From Saprolegnia diclina VS20 (Eukaryota; Oomycota; Saprolegniomycetes; Saprolegniales; Saprolegniaceae), in assembly GCF_000281045.1 (NCBI RefSeq), contig NW_008246071.1, positions 439,700 through 503,699 of the forward strand: a stretch of 64,000 nucleotides of DNA. The letters are read 5' to 3'. The notes under the pieces are model-generated. The model was not told the origin of the DNA. It worked only from the letters and a program-made list of their open reading frames with translations, and did not search any database. A program made the position numbers and the translations under genes. Shown one piece after another: positions 1-23,012 of the stretch; position 1 is the stretch's first letter, and each line of letters begins with the position of its first letter.

Positions 1-1977
1 CCGAGCTCACGGCTAGTCGCGACGCGGCGATCTCGTCGCAGACGTCCACGACAAGCGAGCTTGCTGCTGAAATCGCTGAGGCAAAGACCGCGACAGCTGC
101 TGCCGAGGCCGCCAAGGCCAAGTGCGACTTTACGATCGCTACTTTGGAGACTCAAGTCGCGAACCTCACTGCGGTCAACGAAGCGTCCGTGGCGACGACT
201 GCAGAACACCAGGTGGCGTTGGCCGAACTGACGGCCGCAAAGTCGACTGTCGAGACGCAGCTCCACGACGCTACTACTGCTGTGGAGGCTGTCCAGGCCG
301 AACGCGACGCGATTGCGGCGTCGGTTGCTGCACTCGAGTCGTCGTTGCGCGAGGCGTCGACTCGTCAGGCGGCTGCGCATGCCGAAGTCGAGGCTGCGCT
401 CGCTGCCAAGGCGACTGCTCTGGCTGCTTTTGACGGCAAAATGGCCCAAGACGCGGCGTCGTTGGCGGCTCTCAAAGAGCAATTGCACGAAACCAGTGCG
501 AACCACGCGGCGACCGTAGCACGTCTCGAGACGGAGCTCGACCAGACCCGCGCCCAGCTGACGGTACACCTCACTGTTCGAACACCGGATCCACAAGGTT
601 GTGTTTGTAGGAGACACGAACGGCTCACGACGCCACGATCGCGGCGTTGCAAGCCGCGCAAGCCACGGCCACTGCGCAGCACGATGCGGCGTTGGCCACG
701 CTTCAAGCCTCGCTGACCGATGCGAACGACCGGCATGCGGAGCTTTTGGCGGCCGAGGCAAGTCGCACGCGCGCTGCTGAAGCCGCTCTTGCCGATGCGA
801 ATGCAGAGCGCGGTGCCGTCGAAAGCAAGCTGGCGGAGGCCCTCAAAGCCGAATACGAGGCGGCCCTTGCGAGGACAGCGGCGGCGTCGACGGCTGACTT
901 GGAGGCTAAGCTTCATGCCGCCGAAGCCCAGCGTGCTGCGCTCGAAGCGGATCGCGATGCGCGTGCGGCGCAGCTCCTCGACGCCATCGATGCTGTGCAG
1001 GTCGCCAAGACCGAGCACAACGCTGCTCTCGCCGAGGTAACTGCGGAACTTCGCGCGCTCAAGGCCCAGTACGTGACGCTCGAGGCTGTCAAGAACGAGC
1101 GTGACGTTGCTGCCGAAGGGCTGGCTCAAATGGTGCGTCAGCTCCAGGAAGACAAGGACGCGCATCAGGACCGCGCCCAGAACCTGGAGACGCAGCTCAT
1201 CAAGCTCGAAGAGGAGCTCGTCGCGGACAAGGTGAGTGCCATGGTTCTGTCAGCTCATACGGGTGTTGAAGCTCATGCGTTTGCATAGGCAACCATTGCG
1301 ACGCAAGTGGCCATGATCAAGTGCCTTCAAGTCGCTCCCCGCGCTGTTGCGGCTGTCTCGTCGGTGGCGGCGAGTGCGGTTCTGGCGGCCGCCCCCAGCG
1401 AGAGCGCCAACGTCAAGGTATGATTTGCCACTAGACAAAATCCATCTGACGGTATTGATCTAGTCGCATGAGAGCAAGCTAGCGACGCTCCAAGAACAGT
1501 TGGAGACGCTGCGCACCGTGCATAAGTCGGCGCTGGGTCGCGACATTGACGTTGACGCAATGGAACTGGCCGCGGTACCGACGCACTCCATCCTACCATC
1601 GCATTCAAAAATCTGTGTAGAAGTGCGCCACTATGATCAAGACAGACGTGGCGCCGGTAGTCGAGGCGACGGCGCCCAAGACGCGGTCGCTTCCGTCGGG
1701 CACGCTCTCGCGGTCGATCCAGACGGGCTCGGCGGCTGAAATCGAAAAGCTCAAGGCCGAGATCAAGGAGCGGGAGGACCGTCTCCGCGAACTGACCAAG
1801 ACTGTACGTACAACAGCGTCGTCGACGACCGTCCTCTTGCCGCGAACGCTCATGTGGTGCTAGGACCCTCACTCGACGCGTGGTGCGGGCTTCCTCGCCT
1901 CCAAGTCGACGGCGACCATGGCGCTGCTCCTCACGGTGTTTTGCGTCAAGGAGCTCGTCGCGCTCCGCTTCAAGTAG
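1..1977 (+). CDS. Ala-rich coiled-coil protein, C-terminal part (5' truncated)
   Basis: The gene enters the window already in frame and ends at TAG 1975-1977. Exons are joined by short GT-AG introns, e.g. 564-610, about 1230-1288, 1418-1463, about 1575-1620 and 1804-1867. Almost all of the visible protein is heptad-rich and dominated by Ala, Glu, Gln and Leu, with repeats of the type LxxAxxxxxxLE, as in golgins, kinectins or other long tethers. The last exon, from 1868, ends in a hydrophobic stretch (TATMALLLTVFCVKELVAL) directly before a short basic end (RFK). That could be a short tail anchor, though two charged residues make it a weak one. No specific family is recognised. The inference is a long structural or tethering coiled coil; composition makes homology by eye unreliable. 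Confidence 0.7.
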
Positions 1978-2012
1978 ATATAATACTACATCGACATGTA
2001 ATACAGAGTCCA

Positions 2013-3756
2013 TTACGACTGCGCTGGGAGTGGCAAGCACATGACGCGCCCGAGGCCCTTGTGCATTTGCACCTGATGCAGTACGTTTGTATCAATGTAT
2101 CGAGAACATGCCACGTTGTACCTGGATGGTCTCGCCACCGAGGCGCTCGCCGTCAATCGAAATGTAGTTGGTGTCGGTGCGCCGCAGTTGGTAGGCCCTA
2201 GTACGTCTCGTCAATTCGCCATCACACCACCAAGGATGCGCAGTCTACCGCGTCTTGATCACTTGAACAAACGGGTACTCGATGTGCGCGCCCGTATCAA
2301 GACCCAAGAGCAGTTTGGTCTGGGCCACCATCGAGAGGTTCTTGGGCGCCGCGACAATGTGAATCAAGCCGTCGTTGATGTGCGCACCAGGCGCGAGGTG
2401 ACAGTCGGACGACGGAAGCGCCGCGCTTGTCGCCCAAAAGAACGAATACGGTCCTTCGATCGTCTTCCAATGCGTTGGCACGGGCGCCGAGATGTCATGC
2501 AACAGGTGGAGCTCGGGTGCCGACCCACGTGGCGTCGGGTTGCTCTCCCAGTATGCACTGTCGCTGCTCTCGTCGGCCTCGAGTGGTAAGTACGAGAGCG
2601 CGCCGTGCCAGCGCTTCCAGGAGAGGACCTTGGCCACGGACGCCATCGTGAAGCGCGCGCCGCCGAGAAAGCGGTACGTCTCCGACTCCAAGTCGACGTC
2701 CGCGACGAACGCCCATGCGAGCGAGAGGAAGCTGTAGAATGTCTCTTGCTCGGCATTGCCTACGCAGCAGCTCAGGCAACGAAGGCCACAATTGCGTGAC
2801 GTACGCGCCGTCATCATGTCGATGGGCTGCGGCGCGCCCTTGACGATCAAGTACGCGCAGTTTTCTGGCTCAAAGGCCTCGCCGAGCAGCTTTGTGAGCG
2901 ACTGTGTGAGACCATTGCCCGAGCCGCCCGGAATGAGCTAAATGGCACCTCATTAAGCCACACGTGATGCAGCAAGGGCAGGTCTACCCCAAATGGAAAG
3001 CGAATCGCGTCGTGCCAGTCTTGGCGCCGCATGAGGCCCTGCACGACTACGTCGGTGGCGTTATCGCAACCGGAAGGCAAGAGGAATCATGATTTCTACC
3101 TTCGGAAGCGAGCCCGTCACCGCCGACGCACACCATAAAGTCGTACGCCGTCAAGTTTAGCGTGCGCCCAATCTCGGTCGCGTGGCCCGCATACTCGGTG
3201 CACTGCGTCGTCACGTCAATGTGCGTTGCATCAAAGAAGCCGCGCACGCTCTCAAACATGGCTTCCGACTTGCCTGAGAACAGAGAACACATGAGTCAAC
3301 CTCGCGCCCCTTCCGCGCCTGTCACTGTACCCGAGCCACCGACGGGGTTGATCAGCACAAGGCATTTCTACGCCTGCATTGGCACTCGATGCCCTTGGAG
3401 CGAGAGAGACGTACCCGGGGTGCTGGCGTCGCGTGCAAAAGGTCGTCGAGGCTGCGCTCTGGTGCCCAGCCGAAGCGCGCCAGAAAGGTCGTCGCGACGG
3501 CCACGTGAGCCAATAAGGTCATGTCGTCGCTCTCGGCCACAAGCTTACGAAGCGCGCGCTTGCCATTGCCCCGGCGCGGGCACGTGTGGATCGTGAGCAT
3601 GGTCGCGGTCGCTGTCGCGCCAAGGACGTCGGCCCATGCGATCGTCGTCGGCAGCGCGTCGCCACGCTCAAGGACAAGCCCATCTTCTTGCAGCGAGAGG
3701 CTCACGGACTCGCCATCGACCGTACAGGCAGCGTGCAGGACGGTCGTCGAGGTCAT
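2013..3756 (-). CDS. SPHK: Sphingosine kinase (diacylglycerol-kinase catalytic fold)
   Basis: Predicted to phosphorylate sphingosine to sphingosine-1-phosphate at membranes. ATG at 3756 (MTSTTVLHAA) begins a divergent PH-like N-terminal region of about 130 residues. The catalytic domain then shows the family's signature blocks: NPVGGSGKSEAMFESV (nucleotide loop, across an intron near 3280-3340), VCVGGDGL (GGDG motif, near 3110), EVVQGLMRR, and LIPGGSGNGLTQSL near 2900-2940. The C-terminal half contains the usual lid domain, ending in a DTNYISIDGE block near 2160 as in sphingosine kinases, then a short last exon to TAA 2013-2015. About five small introns interrupt it. It shares a 384-bp divergent promoter region with the PHTF gene. 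Ceramide kinase is the main alternative, but the block order and length fit sphingosine kinase better. Confidence 0.88.
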
Positions 3757-4140
3757 GGCGCAGAGGAAAGCGGACTGAAGCCGGTTACGACTCGGCTTCT
3801 CGACGGTTGGCGGGACGTTGAAGAATCACGACGAGATTACGCGTTCCTAGACTAAAATCACGCCACCGCGTCAACGTGCCTCGCGTAATCAGGGACGCAC
3901 ATTCGAGCTGTTTACACAGCGCGGCTCGTGAATGATTTCGGCCCAGATGAGCTGCACGACCCGGACGAGTTGCGTGCGTCTAGCGAAAGCCGGAGAACAT
4001 CGGACATCCGGATAATTGCGAGAAGACCGGATAATTGCGCGGCGATCATCGTCCGGATACAAAACCGGGCGAAGATCATACGGATAAGGATATGCGGAGA
4101 CCGTCCGGATGCTGTAACTGTCCCATCCTCACGACGTGGG
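3757..4140. promoter_or_regulatory. Divergent promoter region SPHK/PHTF with TCCGGATA repeats
   Basis: 384 bp separate two outward-facing start codons. The half nearer PHTF holds a cluster of TCCGGATA-type sites: 4006-4014, 4027-4034, 4052-4059 and 4104-4110. A 13-bp direct repeat, CCGGATAATTGCG, lies at 4008-4020 and 4027-4039, 19 bp apart. The same core occurs just upstream of several other start codons in the window, so it is probably a promoter element. No coding sequence is supported here. Confidence 0.5.
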
Positions 4141-6372
<2,232 letters not shown>

Positions 6373-7482
6373 CACCCAAGAAGCGGTGCGCGTCTTTGGG
6401 GTCCCAAGGTGTCGAGAGGCGGACTCGACTGCGTGCCGACGACACGTTCGGTTCCGTGGGTTCCGTCATTGACACGAACCAAGTCCAGAAAAATAGAGAC
6501 CGCAGCTGCGTCTTTCAGGATCAAGCGTGCGTTCCCTTCGGTTCTAGCTTCGAGAGAGGGCTGGGTAGAAATATATGAGGCTGCAGAGACGCCAACAGCA
6601 CGCTGGCTCTTGGTGCCAAATCGAGAATTCGCTCTATCCGTTTGGGATCGAATGGGTGCGCTTGACGATGAACGCCGAGTCTCCGGTCGTCGTCGTTTGT
6701 TCTTTTTTTCAACACCCTCTTCTTCCCATGCGAAGGCCTCGCGGGCGAGATGGCTTGCGTCGCATATTGTTAGCGTCCGAGTGCCAGCGCGTGCAGCTAG
6801 GTGCAATGCTAAACTGTGTGCTGGGTGCATCGCCAATCAAGGCACTCTAGAGCCAGGCGCGCCAAGGGCAAAATCGATTTTCTTTGCATGGGCGGCTCTG
6901 CCGTGGACAATAGAAACGCAATCGCCAGCGGCAAGAGAGGGAACTTCCACCTGCTTCCTCGTTACGCCTGGTCCCAACGACCAGCCCTCGACGACGGCCA
7001 CATTGCCGTATCTTTTCGCGGCAAACCGCCCGCCAGCCCGTCATCGAATTCGCGCCACATCACGTCTCGGCCAATCAAAAGTGAGCGAACAATGACTCGG
7101 ATCAGAAAATTCTACTCATCTGTGCGAATATAGATTACTGCACCACCATGTGCGCAAGCCAGCGCCAAGAAGACATAGCAATCTGTCCAGCAAGCTGGCA
7201 TCAAAGCGTTCCTCTTCATCGACACATCGTAAGTAGAAGGCCTTTATCGTCTGCTCGCCGACCACAGGTGCGATGCGCGTAACGCGACGTGTTAGACTGA
7301 CCAGGTGCGTCTTTTCTGTACAATTGCCGTTGTGACGGCGGTTATAACAGCGTTAGTAGCACGGTCCGGATGTCACGACCACGTGGTGGCTTCGGTTGGC
7401 ACCGGACCTGGCGCAGAGCCGGAGTGCGCCGTCCCGTGGCCGCCGCTGACATTCAGTCGCTGATTTCGCCACCGCTTGGGAC
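6373..7482. other. Intergenic region, no supported gene
   Basis: About 1.1 kb between PHTF and the next gene. Open stretches exist on both strands (for example 155 codons on the minus strand ending at 6369), but none shows domain content, exon-like structure or a good start. The segment 7330-7480 is the likely promoter of the downstream gene and carries GTCCGGAT at 7364-7371. An inverted CCAAT-type box (CCAATCAAAAG) lies at 7070-7080. Confidence 0.5.
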
Positions 7483-8193
7483 ATGAGCTGCAAGCGTGGT
7501 CGCCCGTGCGAGACGAAGAACGTCGAAGGCCTCTCGCTCGCCTTCAAGCTGCGCAGCCTCGTGGTCGAGGCCCACCTCTCGGACCTCAACGCGTCCGTCA
7601 TCGAGAAAAACCTGGTCGCGATCGCGAATGAGCTCGCGACGCTCTGCGCCTTTGGCATCCAGCCCGAAGACCGCTGCGTGCGCTTCCTCGTCATGGCCAA
7701 CGACCGCATCGCCAAGATGCTCGCCAAGAAGGACTTGGCCTGGACCGCGTCGCCGCATGCGATCTGGAGCTTCGCCAAAGCCTCGGTGCTCGGCTCCAAG
7801 CCCGGGAACGTCGACGCGTGCTACGCGGCCGAGGTCCAAGATATATCTGTGCTTTGGCACGAGATGCTCCGCGTCAAGGACAAGGCCGCGGACCTCTGGA
7901 AGCGAGAGAAGCTCGAGGAGGCGCTGCCGTATCTGCACGCGGCCGACGCGTACTTTAAGCGCATCCACCTCAAGCACCAGAAGCTCAACATTGACCACGC
8001 GATCATCGACTGCCACGTGGAGCCGGTCGCGAAGAAAGCGAAGGCCCACCGCGTGTCCTTCTCCGATACGCCGCTTGTGCTCGGGACGGCCCAAGCTGAC
8101 GTCGACCGGACGCCCATCTGCCCGTCCAAGCCAACGCAGCTCGAAGCGCTCTTGCTTCGTGCGACGCGCGAGTTCCCCATGCCGTGCTTGTAA
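7483..8193 (+). CDS. Novel 236-aa protein with RVxF phosphatase-docking motif (paralogue A)
   Basis: Single-exon gene, ATG 7483 to TAA 8191-8193, coding a 236-residue soluble, largely helical, basic protein. No known family is recognised. It is a clear paralogue of the minus-strand gene at 23013-23768: both start with a basic Lys/Arg leader, then L(S/A)LxxKLxSLVxEAxLSDxNxxVIEKNLxAIAxELA, a central helical part, the block (F/Y)xRxxHLKxQKLxIDxA, and a tail of identical length. Just before that tail sits RVSF (residues 190-193, codons from 8050), a textbook PP1-docking motif of form [RK]VxF. The tail itself keeps LGTA, a DVDR[TS]P site and LDALLLR. The inference is a small phosphatase-binding or regulatory protein; this is not proven. 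Low-complexity basic N-terminus suggests nuclear residence. Confidence 0.82.
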   Translation: MSCKRGRPCETKNVEGLSLAFKLRSLVVEAHLSDLNASVIEKNLVAIANELATLCAFGIQPEDRCVRFLVMANDRIAKMLAKKDLAWTASPHAIWSFAKASVLGSKPGNVDACYAAEVQDISVLWHEMLRVKDKAADLWKREKLEEALPYLHAADAYFKRIHLKHQKLNIDHAIIDCHVEPVAKKAKAHRVSFSDTPLVLGTAQADVDRTPICPSKPTQLEALLLRATREFPMPCL

Positions 8194-8482
8194 ACTAGAG
8201 ATGCTTTATTTATTAACGTGAACCTCGACGCTGAGCTCTACTAGCACCAGTGTACTGGTGTCCTATGGCCGCTCCATGAGACTTGTCCATGCACGACTAG
8301 AAGCATCAACCTACGCAGAGTGTAGGCCACGCACCGTTCCTGTGCAGCTGCCTCATGCAAGATGCAGTGCGCGCTCGGTCCGTATCATGCATGACCCATG
8401 GTCCGTATGCAGCCGCGTCGAGATCCTCGGCGGCTCGCATCATCCGGATACCGAGCCCAAACGGCGAACGACAGCAGCGAGC

Positions 8483-10489
8483 ATGGCGACGACGGCGCTG
8501 TACGCGGAGTTTGGTACGACAGCGCTTCTTTGGTACGATGGATGGCCATACGCAGGTCGGCGCTGGTAGACATTGACAAGGGCAGCACGCTCCGCGCGAG
8601 CTACCCGGCCGCGATCGACGCGCTCGAGGCGACGGTCCATCGGCCACCCGAGTTTTTCGCCGACATGATGCTGCCCGAGGGCGTCCACAACCGCGAAGAA
8701 GACTACACCGTCTTCTTCATTCACGAGCCCGAGAGCGTTCAGTATTGCTTGAGTGTCGTCAAGACCCAGCACGACGCCAACGTCCGCCGCGGCGCGCGAG
8801 TCAAGGCCGTCGCCATTAGCTCGTCGTACCAGGCACGCGCCCGCCTGTCGTGCCGACTGCTCGCTGAATATGGCATGTGTTGTAGTTTTGCTACGCCTTC
8901 AAGCCACTGGTCGTGATGGCCGTCGACAAGCTTTTTGCACTGCGCTTGGATGCACCCGAAGCCGCGACGACGGAGATCCTGCAAGGCCTCTTTGACGCGA
9001 TCAACCGCGTCGACGTCTCGGGCGTCACGTGCCTCCAGCGATCACCAGTCGAAGTGCGCTTGCTGAAGCGTTCGATGAGCGCCAAGCCCCTCAGTGGCGA
9101 CATCCGCACGTCGGACGAGTGAATACTTTGATCCTACGGCGTTCAAGTCATGCAATCGACTACGATAGGTCGCTCGTCTTCAAGACGCAGGCGCTATGGG
9201 ACGGCGCCAGCGTCCCGCTCCAGATCAAGCTCTGCAGCACGCACGACCAAGTACAAAACCAATCATTTTCAAAGCGGTATCGAGTCCCGATGTAGCACGA
9301 GGAAGGCTTGCTGCTCGACCTCATCGCCAAGTTTGGCGCCGAGACCATGACGCTGTACAACGCCGTCTTGACGGGCGCCCGCATCATCATGCTCGGCTAC
9401 ACCCTTCCCGCCGGTGCGCATGCGATGATACATGTGCTGCATTGGTTGCTTATTGGCATGTGGCAGGCGAAGTGTGCAACTACGTGCTCTCGATGAGTGC
9501 GCTCCTGTGCCCGCCGCTCGTCGGCGTCCTCTACCGGCAGTTCCCGTACGCCAACTTGACCGACTTGGCGTTCCTCGAAGTGCCGGGCTATATCGCCGGC
9601 GTCACCAACCCCATGTTCAAGGGCAAGAAGGAGTGGTGGGACGTGCTCTGCGACCTCTCGAGCGGCGAGATCTTGACCAACCTCCCGATTGAGAAGGACG
9701 ACGCCGACGCGTCCGACCACGACTTTATCCTCGAGGTACTACGTCGCAAGAGGCAAGCCGTGACGCGATCGAGATGGAGATAGGTCATGGACGGCATCGC
9801 GGCCGGCTTTAGCGAGGAGTGGGTGCGCTGCATGTTCGAAGACTACACGCGCCTCAACATCACCGACATTGTGACGGGCGAAGCGCACTTCATGGACCGT
9901 GACGCCCAAGGTCGGCGCACGGCCATCAACAACCGCCGCATCACCAAGTGGGCGCGCACTGAAAACTACGAGCGCTTCCAGGCTGCGCGCGCTGCGCTGG
10001 CGCCAACGACCCCGGCCTTTGACATATCCTTCTTTTCCGCTCTCTTTTCACCTTGGCTCTACGGTAACATGGGTGTCCTTGACGACGATGCTACGTTAAA
10101 GCACGGGGCGTCGACTTGCGCCGGCACCTCCAAGTGCTTCTGCACGAGCGTGTGCTAGACGATGCGCTCGTCGAGCTCATGTACGCCGACTTTGTGTCAT
10201 TCCTGCACACGGAAGCCGAGCTCAAGGAGCTATTAAGCCACTTGCCGCGCGCCCGCGGTAGCTCCTGCGCGGTGCACATCATGCGCAACGATACTCGTGT
10301 GTAGGCGGGCTCCACGTGATCGCCCAAGGTCTCTTCCATGCGTCGTTCAGCGTCCAGTACAACACGATCGTCTTGCTCAAGCGCTGCGAAGCGTTTCCGG
10401 CGACGGCGACGGCCGTGACCAGCCTCAACCCGTTCGTGGCCATGACGTACGCGCGCCTGCACCGTTGCTTGGTCCAGCCCACCGTCTAG
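8483..10489 (+). CDS. DENN-domain protein of the Afi1/Mesa (SPA) family
   Basis: Predicted membrane-traffic regulator; yeast Afi1 binds Arf3 in polarity control and DENN proteins act on small GTPases. The ATG at 8483 gives MATTALYAEF; a 56-nt intron (8514-8569) joins it to D-IDKGSTLRASYP, the family's N-terminal signature. Without this splice the conserved start is lost. Downstream are a DENN core (HEPESVQYCLSVV, YAFKPLVVMAVDKLF), ILYNAVL/GARIIMLGYTLPA near 9350-9420, and the very characteristic block LAFLEVPGYIAGVTNPMFKG-KKEWWDVLCDL (near 9565-9655). The end, VTSLNPFVAMTYARLHRCL, stops at TAG 10487-10489. Around seven small introns. An ATCCGGATA site (8452-8460) lies 23 bp before the ATG. 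It is followed on the same strand by the BEACH gene, also a trafficking factor. Confidence 0.85.
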
Positions 10490-10983
10490 CACCATTCCAT
10501 TCGACTACCATAGTGCATCATGTTCATCGTCGTCTTTGTCTTGTTGTGCTACCTTCCACATGCTGTCGTCGTTGCTGCTCGGACGTCGAGAGGAAGCGTC
10601 CCATTGTCATTTCCAGCGTTCAGATCGAAAACGCTCTACCGCTCGATTCCAGCTGGCATCACGCTGCCACTTGGCTTGGTCGCGTCGCGACGACGATGGC
10701 AAGCATCGCGGCCATTCATTGACGAGCTCGGCGAGGAGGATGGGCACGGCCGCGACTGCCTGGTCGCGTGCGTACTTGGCGTCGCTTATCGCAGCAGCTT
10801 GCGGACGCAGCTAACATCACCGCCAGCATAGCGCTGCCGCCACGTCGGCCGTTCGCGGCGACGGCGCGGCCGAGCACGGCCGGCGACGCCGACGCTGCGG
10901 TATCTTCACCGACGATCCATCTGGCACGGGCGTTCTTTTTGGACCAATTTTGGCCAATCCGGTCGCGGGATTTCCCTGCCGTC
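10490..10983. other. Intergenic region with possible small minus-strand gene
   Basis: 494 bp between the DENN and BEACH genes. CCAAT-type boxes (CCAATTTTGGCCAATCC, about 10943-10959) lie 25-40 bp before the BEACH ATG and probably form its promoter. On the minus strand a frame of about 64 codons, roughly 10800 down to a TGA at 10607-10609, reads like a real exon: it is charged and helical, contains DAKYARDQAVAAVPILLAEL, ends in RFRSERWK, and is preceded by a TTAG acceptor-like site. I could not place a convincing first exon. On the plus strand a 103-codon frame from ATG 10520 begins with a hydrophobic leader but lacks other support. Confidence 0.3.
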
Positions 10984-20710
<9,727 letters not shown>

Positions 20711-20967
20711 ACACGCCATGGGTTCATCTGTTACTATACACTTTTCCCATTTAAACTGTCGTCTGGTGGTGCCACGAGGGGTGCGCCATGTGTTTTCAGG
20801 GGACCTATTTCTCGTTGGGTGGGGCCTCGTGAAACGTAAGCATGACCCACGTTATCGCCCACCACGTGGGTAGGTAGGACCCATTCCGAAGTAGGGGGTC
20901 CTCTCATGGTTGAGGACGACCCTTGAAGATATCGGCGGATCTTGCACTTTCGACGCATTTCTGCAAG
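20711..20967. promoter_or_regulatory. Intergenic region/promoter of the PIH1 gene
   Basis: 257 bp between two same-strand genes. It contains a CCACGTGGGT element at about 20864-20873, identical in core to two sites in the 24.0-kb promoter region. No coding potential is seen. Confidence 0.4.
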
Positions 20968-22233
20968 ATGAACCTCGGGATCCTCCACAACCGCCGGCCG
21001 GCGCCCAAGACGACGAAGACCGCGGGGCCGCTTCCGATGCACAAGGTCGCAAGTCAAATGGGCGTCGACCCGGCGTCGCTCGGCACCGACGCGCAGCACA
21101 TTTGGAGCATGCTCGACGACATGGCTGCGAATGACCACGCTGCGTACCAAGAGTTCATTGCGAGTCAGATGGAGGCGCAGGCCAAGGCGGGGCGCAAGAA
21201 GTTTACGCCCGTGCCAGGCTTTGTCATCAAGTACGCCGGTGCGTGTGACGGTACGTCGACGAAGAAGCTCTTTATCAACTGCTGCGCCCACGAGTGCGTC
21301 GCGCTGCCGACCAACCCCAACAACAACAAGGCCGTGCCCCGGGATACGCGCAGCGTCCCGAGCACGAGCAACTTGTCGATTCCGCTCGCGATCGGCGACG
21401 TTCGGACACGGACGCTCGGCGGCGAGCTCTGCAGCGTCGTCGACGCCGTCTTCCACCCGTGGGTGCTGGAGCGGGCGGCGTGGGACGCCAAGTTCAAAAT
21501 GGACGTCATGCAGCTCGCTAGTCACTGGGTTGAAGAAGAGAAGCTCCTCAAGCTCCAAAAGCCCGGTAAACTCATCAAGAGTCTATACAAGGGCGGTATC
21601 GGCGTCGGGGCCAAGGTCGTGCCCAACGACTTTTACGTACCCGAAGACAAGGATGGCAGCGAGACGCCAGCCACGAGCAAACAAAGCAACCAAGCCGACA
21701 ACAATGCCAAAACGCCGGTTACGCAGTTGATGGCGTCGCCAAAGGACCTGCTTCGATCCCTCGAGTCGCCTCCGTCCAACCAACTCGATGCCGCCAACGC
21801 CCCCTTTGAGCTACAGACGACAGCTCCGCCCACAAAGAAAAAACTCATCGAAGACATCACGACCCCAGCCCCAGTCAAGGCAAAGAAGTCGGCGCCCGTG
21901 GTCAAAAAAGGGTTTCTCAACGCCACCAAGGCGCTGTTGTACCCGTCCGGGTCCACCGAAGGCAAGCCGGCGTCTGCTTACGTCAACCTTCTCCATCGCA
22001 GCAAAGTGGTGGACCTCACGTCGTCGCCAATGGAGCCAAAAGCGGATCGGTCAGCGCCAGCCAATCCACCCAAGATGAAGGCCGCAGAGACGACCGTGGA
22101 TGATGTTGAGTTTGAGCGTCTCTGTTTGGATGCCGAGCCCGAGTTGGCGCCGCGACAGCAAGCTGCCGTCGGTGGCGACCCACTCTTTAGCGATGATATG
22201 GCGCGCCTCTTCCTCCAAACGCTGCACAAGTAA
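20968..22233 (+). CDS. PIH1-domain protein (R2TP/dynein-assembly cofactor type)
   Basis: Single exon, ATG 20968 (MNLGILHNRR) to TAA 22231-22233, 421 residues. The PIH1 domain covers roughly residues 70-250. Diagnostic blocks are FTPVPGFVIKYAG, STKKLFINCCAHECVALP, LSIPLAIGDVRTRTLGGELC and VVDAVFHPWVLERAAWDAKFK, which correspond to the PGFVIKT, KVFINIC, PLSLGP and VYDVVFNPxVL blocks of PIH1D1/PIH1D2/Kintoun. The C-terminal half is a low-complexity Lys/Pro/Ser linker with no visible CS domain, ending in an acidic helix (DVEFERLCLDAEPEL). Family members bring Hsp90 and R2TP to clients: snoRNPs and PIKKs for PIH1D1, axonemal dyneins for others. Zoosporic oomycetes have flagella, so a dynein-assembly role is plausible; which paralogue this is cannot be decided by eye. 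Confidence 0.85.
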   Translation: MNLGILHNRRPAPKTTKTAGPLPMHKVASQMGVDPASLGTDAQHIWSMLDDMAANDHAAYQEFIASQMEAQAKAGRKKFTPVPGFVIKYAGACDGTSTKKLFINCCAHECVALPTNPNNNKAVPRDTRSVPSTSNLSIPLAIGDVRTRTLGGELCSVVDAVFHPWVLERAAWDAKFKMDVMQLASHWVEEEKLLKLQKPGKLIKSLYKGGIGVGAKVVPNDFYVPEDKDGSETPATSKQSNQADNNAKTPVTQLMASPKDLLRSLESPPSNQLDAANAPFELQTTAPPTKKKLIEDITTPAPVKAKKSAPVVKKGFLNATKALLYPSGSTEGKPASAYVNLLHRSKVVDLTSSPMEPKADRSAPANPPKMKAAETTVDDVEFERLCLDAEPELAPRQQAAVGGDPLFSDDMARLFLQTLHK

Positions 22234-23012
22234 CCTGTGCAAGCCACGTTCTGGGTGCTTTAGCTGGGTAGAGTAGCCCAGCTTCAACCGCGAGGACAAC
22301 CACAAACCACCACAAATAAAAACTCTTCGCTGCCTATGGGCATTACTCTCACCCTGATTCGACCAGATGTGTGCCAACCAATTGGCATCCCACATACGAA
22401 TCGTGCCACTCTTGCGGGGTGTGATCCGATGAGAGGAGCCAAGGCCGTCGCCACACCGTCATCATGGGCAAACGACGGCCTGGACAAAACATGCAAGCAC
22501 GACAGCGGCGGATGCGGCGCGAGGGCTTGCTGTTTCCTAAATGTTGATCTCCGGAGCTCCGTGGAGCAATGGCAACTGGCTGGATTCGTAGAAATAAGAA
22601 ATAGAGGATACGCAATCAATTAATTCCCAACCAAGTGCTGCTGTGGTTGATACCTTGGTTCAGCGTGCTGCTGAGCTGCTGTGGTGCGTCGCGGGAGAAT
22701 CTCGTTCGTGGGAGGAATCTGGCGCGCATCTTTACTCCAAGCCACCCAAGTAGCTCGTGGTCCACAGCGCGCGACCCGTGGTCCACGAGGCGTGTTATAT
22801 TACTCACGGGTCCCACCCTCTGGCAACAATACTCGAAGCTCCTGCCACAAGAACTCGCCGCCGGATTGCTGGTCGACAGGAATTCAGTCGTTTAGTCAAA
22901 CGGCGCGTTCGTCGCTGGATTGGATCCGACGACGTTGCCACCGTGCATACAAACGCCAAGACATTGGGTTGGAAGAATAAATAAAAACCAATAAATTAGA
23001 CGTCGCGACCGA
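22234..23012. other. Convergent intergenic region, nothing recognised
   Basis: About 780 bp between the 3' ends of the PIH1 gene (+) and the RVxF paralogue B (-). Open stretches occur in several frames but all have poor starts and no recognisable domain. It should hold both 3' untranslated regions; AATAAA-like sequences occur near 22313-22320 (ACAAATAAAAAC) and on both strands near 22976-22992. Confidence 0.45.

Noticed and set aside
365-1165. 266-codon minus-strand frame opposite the coiled-coil gene
   Set aside because: It is the antisense shadow of an Ala/Glu-rich coding region with strong third-position GC bias; no domain.
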